NCBI RefSeq assembly: GCF_000473165.1
Contig: NZ_KI421504.1
Location: 682,596-746,595 of the forward strand
DNA length: 64,000 bases
Source of the DNA: Leisingera aquimarina DSM 24565
Lineage (GTDB): Bacteria; Pseudomonadota; Alphaproteobacteria; Rhodobacterales; Rhodobacteraceae
Reading direction: 5' to 3'
Below are positions 33,087 to 43,067 of this stretch, piece by piece (position 1 is the first letter of the stretch; each line of letters begins with the position of its first letter). The notes beneath the pieces are model-generated. The model was not told where the DNA came from, searched no databases, and saw only the letters and a list, made by a program, of their open reading frames with translations. Both the position numbers and the translations under genes were made by a program.

Positions 33087-34562
33087 TCAATTCGGCTCTT
33101 TGATCTGGTCCTGAGACTCTGACACTGGTTCCTGACCGGATTCCAAAACCTCAGCCACTTCCACCGTCTCCGAGACCTTCTCTTCCGGCGCACCAGTGAT
33201 CAGCGGCAGCATATGTGCTGCTGCAAGACTGGCAACTTCCGGCGTTTCCGGCCGCTTCCAGGACAGGGTATCAAAGCTAGCACAATGCTCGCAAACCGGC
33301 GCCCATTCCGCGTGAATATGGTTGCAGCTATCACAGACCCATTGCGGTCCGCGCGGAGAGGTCAGCGCCTTGGCCAGCCAGCCCTGCACCACCTTGTCAC
33401 CAGCACCTTCGCCACGCTCAATCGCAGCCATCAGCGTCAACCCACGAGCGTCGGGTGCACGCTCGGCCAGATCATTCAGCCAGCGGCGGGCTTCGGGGAA
33501 GTCTTCGGCGACAATGTTCAATTCGGCCATAATCAAACGGGTCTCGTCATCCTGCGGTTTGAGCCGGGCCAGCTGATCAAAACGTTTGACGCGCTCGGCG
33601 GCGCTTTCCTCCGGCTCGATTTCTGCAAAGGCATGAGCCAGATCAGGGTGCGGCTGGCTTTCCCAGGTCTTTTTCAGCAGCCGGGCCGCCGGGCGTTTCT
33701 TGCCCTTGGCGATATAGGCGCGGGCGGCCATTGCCGCGGCCGGCACGAGATCCGGCGACAAGCGGTTGGCCTCGATTGCCTGCTCCTGCTGCTCGACCGT
33801 CGCGCCTTCGTCCAGGATCCCCTTGGAGGATGACAGCGCCAGCACCGCGTCGCGGCGCTTGAACACGTCGCGCGGCAGGGTGCCGGTCTTAAGCTTGGTG
33901 GACAGTGTCTTGCGGGCACCGGCCCAATCCTCGGCCTGAGCCTGCAGACGTAATAGCGTATCCTGCACTTCCTCATGCTTGGGTCGCAGCGACAGTGCTT
34001 TCTCGGCCAACTGGAGGGCTGTCTCCGTGTCGCCTTCGGACAGTTTCTGCTTCATTATCCCACGCACACCGACAAAACGGGTCGGCTGGTTCGACAGCAG
34101 CCGTTTATAGGCTTCGGCCGCTTTGCGAGTGTCACCGCTCATCTCCGCAGCCTGTGCCACCAACAGATCAGTCAGATCCGGCTTTTGCAGGTATTTCTCT
34201 GCCCGCGCCGCCTTGGCCAGCGCCAGACGCCCCTCACCCGAGGCAAGCGCCATCAGACCATCGGCCAGTGCCTGATAGCCTTTGCGCTCGCGCCCCTTGT
34301 CCCAATACCGTGACAAGGCGGTTTCATCACCATTCAAAAAATGCAGGGTGGCAACCAGAAGCGACAGCAGCTTGAGGAACAGCCAGACTCCAAAGACCAG
34401 TACGCCCAGCGCTATCACCGATTGCAGCGCACCCAGAGTATATTCAGTGCCGGCTACGGTGATCTGCACCCCGCCGGCGGTTTCCATCAGCAGGCCTCCG
34501 CCAAATGCCAGAAGCGCGATAATCGCGACGAAAACGAGGATCTTTAACAACGACCAGAGCAT
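33087..34562 (-). CDS. hemY: HemY-type heme biosynthesis-associated membrane protein
   Basis: A 491-residue protein with two N-terminal transmembrane helices (LLKILVFVAIIALLAFGGGL and LGALQSVIALGVLVFGVWLF) framing the HemY N-domain. TPR-like repeats follow, and near the C-terminus there is a small zinc-ribbon-like patch (WVCDSCNHIHAEWAPVCEHC). This is the alphaproteobacterial/enterobacterial HemY family found with hemD, not protoporphyrinogen oxidase HemY of Bacillus. Its exact role in tetrapyrrole metabolism is unsettled. It lies ten bases downstream of the mitofilin-like gene. Confidence 0.92.
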   Translation of the reverse strand: MLWSLLKILVFVAIIALLAFGGGLLMETAGGVQITVAGTEYTLGALQSVIALGVLVFGVWLFLKLLSLLVATLHFLNGDETALSRYWDKGRERKGYQALADGLMALASGEGRLALAKAARAEKYLQKPDLTDLLVAQAAEMSGDTRKAAEAYKRLLSNQPTRFVGVRGIMKQKLSEGDTETALQLAEKALSLRPKHEEVQDTLLRLQAQAEDWAGARKTLSTKLKTGTLPRDVFKRRDAVLALSSSKGILDEGATVEQQEQAIEANRLSPDLVPAAAMAARAYIAKGKKRPAARLLKKTWESQPHPDLAHAFAEIEPEESAAERVKRFDQLARLKPQDDETRLIMAELNIVAEDFPEARRWLNDLAERAPDARGLTLMAAIERGEGAGDKVVQGWLAKALTSPRGPQWVCDSCNHIHAEWAPVCEHCASFDTLSWKRPETPEVASLAAAHMLPLITGAPEEKVSETVEVAEVLESGQEPVSESQDQIKEPN

Positions 34563-34572
34563 GGCGGCTTCC

Positions 34573-35910
<1,338 letters not shown>

Positions 35911-35961
35911 GCCGGCCTCCCCCTCGATTCCTAAAATACATTCCTGCGAACACGCCGGACA

Positions 35962-36687
35962 CTACTCTGCGCGCCCCTTGCCCTCAAGCCGCGACAGCTG
36001 CGCTGCGGCATCAAGGACAGCCTCTGCCATGGCTTCAGCATTGGGTTCCTTACTTACGCGCAACACCTTGCAATTCAAGCTTTTCAATGGCTCTGCAACA
36101 ACCTGGCTCAGCGCAATCAAGTGCAAATGCACAGCATCCCCGCACAGACTGGCAAAATGACGCGCAGTTCTGGGAGAAAAAAGCGGCACGATCACATCAT
36201 TTTGCGCAGAAAGCACAGCCTGCGCCTCGCCTGACAACGGCAGAAGTACCTGATCATACACGGTTTGCGCACGGCAGGGGATACCGCCATTAGTAAGCCT
36301 TTGTGCAATCCCGCCCCGGGCATGGGTGCCCCGCAAATGCAAAAGCGGTGCTTCTGGCGGTTGTTGCAGCATTCTTTCGACCAATTCATCCGCGCATTGC
36401 CCCAGGCCAACCGCCTGCCAGCCGGCGTCCGCAGCAGCCCTGGCGGTGCGCTCGCCAACACAAAAAGCCGGCAGACGGGCAGCAGTTTCACGTGAAGCGG
36501 CCTCCACCCCGTTGGCCGATGTGAATATCACGCCTTTCACGCCATCCAGGCTGACTTGCGCCTGTGTCGACCGGATCTGCATCAGCGGCGCATAGATCAC
36601 TTGCAGCCCAGCACGTGCCCCTTGGGGCAGCCCGGCCACAAACTGCTTTGCCACTGGCAGCGGGCGTGTCATCAGCAAAGGCACCAT
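35962..36687 (-). CDS. hemD: uroporphyrinogen-III synthase
   Basis: A 241-residue HemD that cyclises hydroxymethylbilane to uroporphyrinogen III. Sequence conservation in this family is low, but LLMTRPLPVAKQF at the N-terminus, VIFTSANGVEAAS (first domain loop), LHLRGTHARGG and VPLFSPRTARHFASL (second domain) match the pattern. The ATG at 36687 has GGGAG six bases upstream. It is first in the hemD-mitofilin-hemY run and divergent from tsaD across 73 bases. Confidence 0.9.
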   Translation of the reverse strand: MVPLLMTRPLPVAKQFVAGLPQGARAGLQVIYAPLMQIRSTQAQVSLDGVKGVIFTSANGVEAASRETAARLPAFCVGERTARAAADAGWQAVGLGQCADELVERMLQQPPEAPLLHLRGTHARGGIAQRLTNGGIPCRAQTVYDQVLLPLSGEAQAVLSAQNDVIVPLFSPRTARHFASLCGDAVHLHLIALSQVVAEPLKSLNCKVLRVSKEPNAEAMAEAVLDAAAQLSRLEGKGRAE

Positions 36688-36760
36688 CGCGGGCTCCCGG
36701 GATTGTTTGCAAGCCGCTTAGGTGGTAGCCCCGGCGGCAATGCGATGCAACGGTAAGGCC

Positions 36761-37858
36761 ATGACAAAGACCCTGACAATTCTGGGGCTGGAGAGCAGCT
36801 GTGACGATACCGCCGCCGCCGTGGTGCGGCAATCGGAGGGCACCCAGCCCGAAGTTCTTTCTTCGGTCGTGTTCGGCCAGACGGAGTTGCACAGCCCCTT
36901 TGGCGGCGTGGTGCCGGAGATCGCTGCGCGTGCCCATGCCGAAAAGCTGGACATTTGCGTGCGCGATGCGCTGGTCGAGGCCGGGCTGACCTTGAAAGAC
37001 ATGGATGCGGTCGCAGTGACCGCCGGCCCCGGGCTGATTGGCGGAGTCATGTCTGGCGTTATGTGCGCCAAGGGCATTTCTGCGGCAACCGGCCTGCCGT
37101 TGGTCGGAGTAAATCACCTGGCCGGTCACGCGCTGACGCCGCGGCTGACCGATGGGATTGCCTACCCTTACCTGATGCTGCTGGTTTCCGGAGGGCACTG
37201 CCAATACCTGCTGGTGCGCGGACCTGAGGATTTCACCCGGCTCGGCGGCACTATCGACGACGCCCCGGGCGAAGCGTTTGACAAAACCGCCCGCCTGCTG
37301 GGCTTGCCGCAACCCGGCGGACCCTCGGTGCAGGCAGAGGCGGAGAACGGCGATCCCAAGCGCTACCGCTTTCCCCGCCCCTTGCTGGACCGGCCGGATT
37401 GCAACTTGTCCTTTTCAGGCCTGAAAACTGCATTGATGCGGATGCGTGACCAAATCGCGGCGGAAAAAGGCGGCCTTTCCCGACAGAACCGGGCTGATCT
37501 GTGCGCCGGTTTCCAGGCCGCTGTGGTGGACACGTTGGCCGAAAAAACCCGGCGCGCTATCCGCCTGTATCTGGAAGAACAACCTGCGCAACCTACCGTT
37601 GCCGTTGCCGGCGGGGTTGCAGCAAATACTGCCATTCGCGCCGCGTTAGAGACTGTTTGTGCCGAGGCAGGCGCCACCTTTACCGCACCGCCGTTGCGGC
37701 TGTGCACCGATAATGCGGCGATGATCGCCTATGCCGGCCTGGAACGGTTCAAGGCCGGCGCCCGCGACGGGCTGGATCTGACCGCCCGCCCCCGTTGGCC
37801 GCTGGATCAAAGCAGCCCGGCACTGATCGGATCCGGCCGAAAGGGAGCCAAGGCATGA
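36761..37858 (+). CDS. tsaD: tRNA N6-threonylcarbamoyltransferase TsaD
   Basis: A 365-residue ASKHA-fold protein that transfers the threonylcarbamoyl group to A37 of ANN-decoding tRNAs. It starts [18 protein letters not shown], the metal-binding histidines are in [15 protein letters not shown], and the nucleotide loops are [13 protein letters not shown] and [14 protein letters not shown]. Its partner TsaE is encoded at 48121. I chose the ATG at 36761 rather than the longer frame, because homologues begin there. The gene overlaps gpsA (ATGA, 37855). Confidence 0.97.
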   Translation: MTKTLTILGLESSCDDTAAAVVRQSEGTQPEVLSSVVFGQTELHSPFGGVVPEIAARAHAEKLDICVRDALVEAGLTLKDMDAVAVTAGPGLIGGVMSGVMCAKGISAATGLPLVGVNHLAGHALTPRLTDGIAYPYLMLLVSGGHCQYLLVRGPEDFTRLGGTIDDAPGEAFDKTARLLGLPQPGGPSVQAEAENGDPKRYRFPRPLLDRPDCNLSFSGLKTALMRMRDQIAAEKGGLSRQNRADLCAGFQAAVVDTLAEKTRRAIRLYLEEQPAQPTVAVAGGVAANTAIRAALETVCAEAGATFTAPPLRLCTDNAAMIAYAGLERFKAGARDGLDLTARPRWPLDQSSPALIGSGRKGAKA

Positions 37859-38817
37859 GCATTTCTATACTGGGATCCGGCGCCTTCGGCACAGCTTTGG
37901 CAATCTCATTGGCAGGCAAAGGCCCTGTGACCCTGTGGGCGCGCAACGCGATGAAAGCTCAGGCGATGCAGGATAGCCGCCGCAACGGGACCCGGCTGCC
38001 GGGCGTTGAACTGCCCAAGAACCTTTTGATCACTTCCGACATTGTGAAAGCCTGCGAATCCGGCGTCCTGCTGCTGGCGGTACCGATGCAAACGCTGCGT
38101 GGTGCCTTGGAACAGCACAAGGATCACCTGACCGGAAAGACGCTTGTCGCTTGCTGTAAAGGGATCGAGCTGGACTCTGGCCTCGGCCCGGTAGCGGTCA
38201 TCCAGGAAGTTCTCCCAGGTACCTGTTCAGCGCTGCTGACGGGGCCGAGCTTTGCCGCGGATATAGCGCGCGGGCTGCCAACCGCACTAACCCTTGCCTG
38301 CAACGATCCAGCGCAAGGCAAGGCATTGCAGGAGCAGCTGACTACGGCCAACCTGCGGCTCTACCGCACCACGGACACCATTGGAGCCGAAATCGGCGGC
38401 GCTTTGAAAAACGTGATGGCAATTGCCTGTGGAGCGGTCATTGGGGCCGGGCTGGGCGACAGTGCCCGCGCCGCACTAATGACGCGCGGGTATGCCGAAA
38501 TGCAGCGTTTGGCACTGGCTTGTGGAGCAAAATCAGAGACATTGGCCGGGCTTTCCGGCTTTGGCGATTTGACGTTGACCTGCAGTTCCGACCTGTCCCG
38601 CAACTACCGTCTTGGACTTTCCATTGGCCGGGAGGAGGATTTCGATTCCACCATCACGGTCGAAGGGGCAGCCACAGCACGGGCAGTTGCAGAGCAGGCC
38701 CAGAGGATGGCTCTGGATATGCCGGTCACACTCACGGTAACCAATTTGCTCGATCAGCGCTTGACGATTGGCGAGGCAGCGGCACATTTGCTTAAAAGAC
38801 CATTAAAAGAGGAATAA
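37855..38817 (+). CDS. gpsA: glycerol-3-phosphate dehydrogenase [NAD(P)+]
   Basis: A 320-residue GpsA that reduces dihydroxyacetone phosphate to sn-glycerol 3-phosphate for phospholipid synthesis. The NAD-binding loop [19 protein letters not shown] is at the N-terminus. [31 protein letters not shown] and the catalytic-lysine region [20 protein letters not shown] are diagnostic. Its start lies in the tsaD stop, a coupling seen in related genomes, and YciI follows after one base. Confidence 0.97.
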   Translation: MSISILGSGAFGTALAISLAGKGPVTLWARNAMKAQAMQDSRRNGTRLPGVELPKNLLITSDIVKACESGVLLLAVPMQTLRGALEQHKDHLTGKTLVACCKGIELDSGLGPVAVIQEVLPGTCSALLTGPSFAADIARGLPTALTLACNDPAQGKALQEQLTTANLRLYRTTDTIGAEIGGALKNVMAIACGAVIGAGLGDSARAALMTRGYAEMQRLALACGAKSETLAGLSGFGDLTLTCSSDLSRNYRLGLSIGREEDFDSTITVEGAATARAVAEQAQRMALDMPVTLTVTNLLDQRLTIGEAAAHLLKRPLKEE

Positions 38818-38818
38818 A

Positions 38819-39091
38819 ATGCTCATCGCATTGATCGCTCGTGACAAACCCGGCCATTTGCAGACCCGGCTGGACAACCGTGACGCCCATCTAGCCTATA
38901 TCAACGACACCGGCGCCGTAGCGCAGGCAGGCCCGCTGCTGGATCAGGATGGCAATATGGCCGGATCTCTGGTTATTCTGGACGTTGAAGACATGGCTGC
39001 AGGCGAGGCATGGGCGGCAAGCGACCCATACAATAAGGCCGGCCTGTTTGAAGCTGTCGAATTGATCACCTGGAAAAAGGTCATCGGCTGA
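38819..39091 (+). CDS. YciI-family protein
   Basis: A 90-residue ferredoxin-like alpha/beta protein of the YciI family (muconolactone-isomerase-like fold). The N-terminal LIALIARDKPGHLQTRLDNR and the central AGPLLDQDGNMAGSLVILD are typical; a histidine and aspartate in the R..H.AY.. region (RDAHLAYI) are the usual conserved pair. Function is unknown in most members. It begins one base after the gpsA stop and its own stop overlaps the next ATG (TGATG), so it belongs to the tsaD operon. Confidence 0.9.
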   Translation: MLIALIARDKPGHLQTRLDNRDAHLAYINDTGAVAQAGPLLDQDGNMAGSLVILDVEDMAAGEAWAASDPYNKAGLFEAVELITWKKVIG

Positions 39092-39513
39092 TGCGTTACT
39101 GGCTGTTCAAATCCGAACCCTCTACCTGGAGCTGGGACAACCAAGTCTCCAAGGGCGAGGAAGGCGAGGAATGGGACGGCGTGCGCAACTATCAGGCGCG
39201 AAACTTCATGCGTGAAATGAAGATCGGCGACCGTGGGTTTTTCTATCATTCCCAGAAAGAAAAATCCGTGGTCGGCATTGTTGAGGTCTGCGCCGAGGCC
39301 CATCCTGACAGCACCACCGAAGACGACCGCTGGGAGTGCGTCGACATCAAAGCAGTGCGGCCTTTTTCTAAGCCGGTTTCATTGGATCGGATCAAGTCCG
39401 ACCCGCAGTTGGAAGAGATGGTATTGGTCAGGAACTCCCGCCTGTCGGTGCAGCCGGTGAGCGAGGCGGAATGGTCTGCCATTTGCGCGTTGGGAGAGAC
39501 AGATCCCAGCTGA
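39091..39513 (+). CDS. EVE-domain protein
   Basis: A 140-residue single EVE domain (PUA-like fold). The signature YWLFKSEPSTWSWDNQV opens the protein, followed by WDGVRNYQARNFMREMKIGD and GFFYHSQKEK. EVE domains bind modified bases in RNA or DNA, and small stand-alone members are linked by several lines of evidence to RNA modification, which suits a partner of tsaD. The exact ligand is not known. It overlaps yciI by one base and is followed 13 bases later by the hairpin that covers the next Shine-Dalgarno. Confidence 0.93.
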   Translation: MRYWLFKSEPSTWSWDNQVSKGEEGEEWDGVRNYQARNFMREMKIGDRGFFYHSQKEKSVVGIVEVCAEAHPDSTTEDDRWECVDIKAVRPFSKPVSLDRIKSDPQLEEMVLVRNSRLSVQPVSEAEWSAICALGETDPS

Positions 39514-39525
39514 TCTGTCAATCTG

Positions 39526-39553
39526 CTCCTAAGTGGCTGAAACCATTTAGGAG
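39526..39553 (+). promoter_or_regulatory. hairpin sequestering the Shine-Dalgarno of the DUF1761 gene
   Basis: CTCCTAAGTGG (39526-39536) can pair with CCATTTAGGAG (39543-39553) over 11 consecutive pairs (one G-U) around a six-base loop. The AGGAG at 39549-39553 is the ribosome-binding site of the ATG at 39560, so it is fully buried. The EVE stop codon ends at 39513, close enough that a terminating ribosome could disturb the stem. Confidence 0.7.
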
Positions 39554-39559
39554 AACAGT

Positions 39560-39955
39560 ATGGAATTTCTGAGTGTGATCGTGGCGGCTGCGGCGGCATT
39601 TGCGCTGGGGGCAGGATATTACGGCGCCCTCGCCAAACCGTGGGTCGAGGCCGCTGGTGTTGAATGTGATGAAGACGGAAACCCGAAGGGCGGTCAGAGC
39701 CCAATGATTTTTGCGATGGCTTTTTTCTTGCAGTTGATCGTTGTTGGCATGATGCGCCATGTGTTCACTCTGTCCGGCATCGAGAGCCTTGGCGCGGGCC
39801 TGGTTGGCGGTGCAGGTGTCGGACTGTTTTTCATCAGCCCCTGGATGGCCTTGAACAACATGTATGGGATGCGGCCGGTGAAGCTGACGCTGATTGATGG
39901 CGGCTATGCGACGCTGGCCTGCGCAATTGCTGGCCTGGTACTGAGCCTGTTCTGA
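39560..39955 (+). CDS. DUF1761 membrane protein
   Basis: A 131-residue inner-membrane protein with four predicted helices (FLSVIVAAAAAFALGAGYYG; IFAMAFFLQLIVVGMM; LGAGLVGGAGVGLFFI; YATLACAIAGLVLSLF). The segment GYYGALAKPWVEAAG after helix 1 and NNMYGMRPVKLTLIDGGY in the last third are characteristic of DUF1761, a family without known function. It is preceded by a hairpin that contains its ribosome-binding site and is followed by a terminator-like palindrome. Confidence 0.88.
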   Translation: MEFLSVIVAAAAAFALGAGYYGALAKPWVEAAGVECDEDGNPKGGQSPMIFAMAFFLQLIVVGMMRHVFTLSGIESLGAGLVGGAGVGLFFISPWMALNNMYGMRPVKLTLIDGGYATLACAIAGLVLSLF

Positions 39956-39964
39956 ATTGAAAAA

Positions 39965-39996
39965 GGGAAGGACCTGAAGACAATCAGGACCTTCCC
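39965..39996 (+). terminator. terminator-like palindrome after DUF1761 gene
   Basis: GGGAAGGACCTGA (39965-39977) pairs with TCAGGACCTTCCC (39984-39996) with a single mismatch and a six-base loop, followed by TTCC. It opens the 303-base gap before the DUF899 gene. The rest of that gap, to about 40190, shows no gene or other recognisable element. Confidence 0.7.
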
Positions 39997-40190
39997 TTCC
40001 ACCCCGCGTGCTCCACTATCCACCACACGCGTTTGAAAATCTGGTACCTGGCCGTCCTGGCCGGTGTTTTATGTGTAGCTCTTTGAAACACGATTCCGCA
40101 AATCAATAACCCTGACAATGCGAACTAAATCAGCGACGCCGGAAGCCAGGCACAAAACCCCGGGTCTCACTGCGGAAATTGTGAAGCCTC

Positions 40191-40226
40191 TTGACAGATC
40201 GTAATATTATTTAACATTATTGTTAA
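40191..40226 (+). promoter_or_regulatory. promoter with overlapping palindromic operator for DUF899 gene
   Basis: A consensus TTGACA at 40191-40196 is followed 18 bases later by CATTAT (40215-40220). A perfect dyad TTAACA-TTAT-TGTTAA (40211-40226) covers the -10 region. The AT-rich patch stands out from the surroundings. Binding there would block transcription of the gene at 40259. Confidence 0.6.
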
Positions 40227-40258
40227 TATAAGGTATCTCCAGTCAGGAAAGGCACGCA

Positions 40259-40906
40259 ATGCCTGTAAACTTCCCTAGCGAGAGCGCCGCCTACCGCACA
40301 GCCCGCAATGAACTGTTGCAAGCTGAGCTCGCTTTGCGCGCACAAACCGAAAAAGTTGCCGCCCTGCGCCGGGCTTTGCCTGCCGGCGGGCGGGTTGCGG
40401 AGACTTATGAATTCCGCAGCACCAGCGGTGCTTCGGCATCCCTGCTGGACCTGTTCGGCCAGCACAGTGCCCTAGCGGTTTATTCTCTGATGTACGGGCC
40501 GGATAGCAAGGCCGCCTGCCCGATGTGTGCAGCGATTCTTGATGGCTGGCGCGGGCAAGTGTCCCATGTGCACGCGCGCATGGGGTTTGCGGTTGTCGCG
40601 CAATCGTCGCCGGAACGGCTTGCAGCACTGCAGATCGCAAAGGACTGGCAGGATCTGCCGCTCTATTCTGCTGCGGGTAGCAGCTATCAGCAAGACTACT
40701 TGGGTGAAAGCAGCGAGGGCGCGCAGCTGCCGATGCTGCATGTCTTTACCCGATCAGAGGACGGTATCCGGCATTTCTGGGGATCGGAGATGCTCTTTGA
40801 GCCAAGTCCCTGGCAGCCGCGCCATGTAGATGCACTATGGCCGATGTGGAATCTGTTCGACCTCACCCCTGAGGGGCGCGGCGACCATATGCCCAGTCAG
40901 CGCTGA
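40259..40906 (+). CDS. DUF899-family thioredoxin-like protein
   Basis: A 215-residue protein of the DUF899 (AhpC/TSA-like) family. The central YSLMYGPDSKAACPMCAAIL carries a CxxC (Cys87 and Cys90) after the conserved YGP. The C-terminal half (FWGSEMLFEPSPWQPRHVD, ending LWPMWNLFDLTPEGRG) is typical of the family. A thiol-redox role is likely but not established. It is monocistronic, with a palindrome-bearing promoter and a terminator, so expression is probably inducible. Confidence 0.88.
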   Translation: MPVNFPSESAAYRTARNELLQAELALRAQTEKVAALRRALPAGGRVAETYEFRSTSGASASLLDLFGQHSALAVYSLMYGPDSKAACPMCAAILDGWRGQVSHVHARMGFAVVAQSSPERLAALQIAKDWQDLPLYSAAGSSYQQDYLGESSEGAQLPMLHVFTRSEDGIRHFWGSEMLFEPSPWQPRHVDALWPMWNLFDLTPEGRGDHMPSQR

Positions 40907-40927
40907 TCCGAGGCCCGGCAATAGAGA

Positions 40928-40964
40928 AGCGCCGCCGGATTGCTCCAGCGGCGCTGATTTTATT
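40928..40964. terminator. terminator between DUF899 gene and ahcY
   Basis: AGCGCCGC (40928-40935) pairs with GCGGCGCT (40948-40955), followed by GATTTTATT on the plus strand. It lies 16 bases from the ahcY stop and may serve both convergent genes. Confidence 0.75.
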
Positions 40965-40979
40965 GAAAAGAGGAACCGC

Positions 40980-42368
40980 TTAGTAGCGATAATGCTCAGG
41001 CTTGAACGGGCCTTCCGGCGCCACACCGATATAGGCGGCCTGTTCGGCGCTCAGCTCGGTCAGCTTGACCCCGATGCGGCCCAGGTGCAGGCGGGCGACT
41101 TTTTCGTCCAGATGCTTAGGCAGGATGTAAACGTCATTGCCGTAGTGGTCTCCACGGGTCCACAGCTCGATCTGGGCCAGCACCTGGTTGGTGAAGGAGG
41201 CCGACATCACAAACGACGGGTGGCCGGTGGCATTGCCAAGGTTCAGCAGACGACCTTCGGACAGCAGAATCATGCGGTTGCCCGAGGGCATCTCGATCAT
41301 GTCCACTTGTTCCTTGATGTTGGTCCACTTGTGGTTCTTCAGCGCCGCAACCTGGATCTCATTGTCGAAGTGGCCGATGTTGCCGACAATTGCCATGTCC
41401 TTCATCTCGCGCATATGCTCGATGCGGATCACGTCCTTGTTGCCGGTGGTGGTGATGAAGATATCGGCGGAGGAAACTTCCTCCTCTAGCAGCACCACTT
41501 CAAAACCGTCCATCGCGGCCTGCAACGCGCAAATCGGGTCCGCTTCGGTGACCTTCACGCGGGCGCCTGCGCCACGCAGCGAAGCTGCAGAACCTTTGCC
41601 AACGTCACCGTAACCACAGACCACGGCAACCTTGCCGGCCATCATGGTGTCAGTGGCGCGGCGGATGCCGTCGACCAGCGATTCTTTGCAGCCGTATTTG
41701 TTATCGAACTTCGACTTGGTGACAGAGTCATTGACATTGATCGCCGGGAACGGCAGCTGGCCGTTCTTCTGCAACTCATACAGACGGTGAACGCCGGTGG
41801 TGGTTTCCTCGGAAACGCCCAGGATCGCGTCACGGGTCTTGGTGAACCAGCCCGGGGACGCTTCCATGCGCTTCTGGATCTGCACCTTGATGACAGCTTC
41901 TTCTTCGGACTGCGGCACCGGGATAATGTCCTCGCCCGCTTCGGCACGCGCGCCCAGCAGCACATAAAGGGTGGCATCGCCGCCGTCGTCGAGGATCAGG
42001 TTCGGACCCTCAGAGAACATGAAGGATTTATCCAGGTAATCCCAATGCTCTTCCAGCGATTGGCCCTTGATCGCAAAGACCGGGATGCCAGCTTCGGCAA
42101 TCGCTGCGGCAGCGTGGTCCTGGGTCGAGAAAATGTTGCACGACGCCCAGCGCACATCGGCGCCCAACGCCACCAGCGTTTCGATCAGCACAGCTGTCTG
42201 GATAGTCATATGCAGCGAGCCGACAATCCGCGCGCCTTTCAGCGGTTTGCTTTCGCCGTATTCCGCACGCAGGGACATCAGGCCCGGCATTTCGGTTTCG
42301 GCGATGTCCAGCTCTTTGCGGCCGAACCCGGCCAGCGCGATGTCCTTGACGATGTAATCCCCGGCCAT
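40980..42368 (-). CDS. ahcY: adenosylhomocysteinase
   Basis: A 462-residue S-adenosylhomocysteine hydrolase, which clears the methylation by-product to adenosine and homocysteine. Substrate-domain residues are in [16 protein letters not shown] and [17 protein letters not shown]. The NAD+-binding loop is [32 protein letters not shown] and the C-terminal KPEHYRY tail (binding NAD of the neighbour subunit) are conserved. The ATG at 42368 ([14 protein letters not shown]) has GGAG six bases before it, unlike the ATG four codons upstream. Confidence 0.97.
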   Translation of the reverse strand: MAGDYIVKDIALAGFGRKELDIAETEMPGLMSLRAEYGESKPLKGARIVGSLHMTIQTAVLIETLVALGADVRWASCNIFSTQDHAAAAIAEAGIPVFAIKGQSLEEHWDYLDKSFMFSEGPNLILDDGGDATLYVLLGARAEAGEDIIPVPQSEEEAVIKVQIQKRMEASPGWFTKTRDAILGVSEETTTGVHRLYELQKNGQLPFPAINVNDSVTKSKFDNKYGCKESLVDGIRRATDTMMAGKVAVVCGYGDVGKGSAASLRGAGARVKVTEADPICALQAAMDGFEVVLLEEEVSSADIFITTTGNKDVIRIEHMREMKDMAIVGNIGHFDNEIQVAALKNHKWTNIKEQVDMIEMPSGNRMILLSEGRLLNLGNATGHPSFVMSASFTNQVLAQIELWTRGDHYGNDVYILPKHLDEKVARLHLGRIGVKLTELSAEQAAYIGVAPEGPFKPEHYRY

Positions 42369-42449
42369 TGTCTGCTCCATTCAGGTTACGAGTAAAGTTG
42401 CAGCAGGGCCTAACACTGCAAATGTTGATATTCAACGAAGATACCCGCA

Positions 42450-42475
42450 GCCGGAGCCTAAGGCTCTGGCTTTTT
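42450..42475 (+). terminator. orphan plus-strand terminator upstream of ahcY
   Basis: GCCGGAGCC (42450-42458) pairs with GGCTCTGGC (42462-42470; one G-U) across TAA, followed by TTTTT. It is a strong intrinsic terminator for a rightward transcript, although the genes on both sides are on the minus strand. It could end an antisense or small RNA that starts near ahcY's 5' end. Confidence 0.65.
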
Positions 42476-42519
42476 ATGGTGGAGCAGGCTGTTGGGGGGA
42501 GCCTGTCAGGCGGCCAATG

Positions 42520-42834
42520 TCAGCTTGGCGTGCCTGGTTCCGGCGTATTTTTCGAAATGTGGAAGAATGAGGAACCGGTCGCAACAACGCAGCTGACCCC
42601 ATTTGCATGTGTGACCAGAACAGTAAAAGTTCCGGTTTCATCCGACGACCAGACCTCGATCACAGTGGCCTCAGGACGGCTTTTCTGCAATCCGCCGGCG
42701 GTCAGCCGCTCGGAGTATCCGCTTTCCAGCTTCCGGGTCATGACCTCGCGGTCGCCGCAGCTGGCTGCCAAGGCTGGCGGCGCCGTCGCTGCCATGCCGA
42801 ATAACAGAGAAATACCAAGAAGACGCTTAAACAT
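42520..42834 (-). CDS. small secreted protein, unknown function
   Basis: A 104-residue protein with a clear Sec signal peptide (MFKRLLGISLLFGMAATAPP, cleavage likely after ALA-AS). The mature part is about 80 residues, with two cysteines (ASCGDREVM near its start and GVSCVVATG), which could form a disulfide in the periplasm. I do not recognise a named domain. The ATG at 42834 has an AAAGGAG site six bases away, whereas the longer frame lacks one. It lies upstream of ahcY on the same strand, 151 bases away, and is probably separately transcribed. Confidence 0.75.
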   Translation of the reverse strand: MFKRLLGISLLFGMAATAPPALAASCGDREVMTRKLESGYSERLTAGGLQKSRPEATVIEVWSSDETGTFTVLVTHANGVSCVVATGSSFFHISKNTPEPGTPS

Positions 42835-43067
42835 GACAAACTCCTTTCCATTGCGTGTCACGTCACGAAAAGGGGTTGCCGCAGAGAGGGGGCGGTGCCC
42901 CTTGTATACCTATAATATTGGGCCGCGCAGTGCCCGTTTCAAACTCACAAGGCATAAACACTCCGTTTTTGGCTGTGTTCAGGCATCCCGCAGCCAAACC
43001 CGGCAAGCATTGCCCGGCTGCCGCACAACGGTTAGTCAAAGGGGGAGTGCAGCGACAGGAAACCCTC

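Noticed and set aside
42369-42519. SAH riboswitch in the ahcY leader
   Set aside because: The leader was searched by eye for the conserved SAH-riboswitch strings and pairing pattern and none were recognised; a covariance-model search would be decisive.
42888-42916. Promoter for the HD hydrolase at TATAAT 42911
   Set aside because: The -10 is perfect, but the expected -35 position is GGGGGC and the start codon is about 150 bases away; evidence is too thin.
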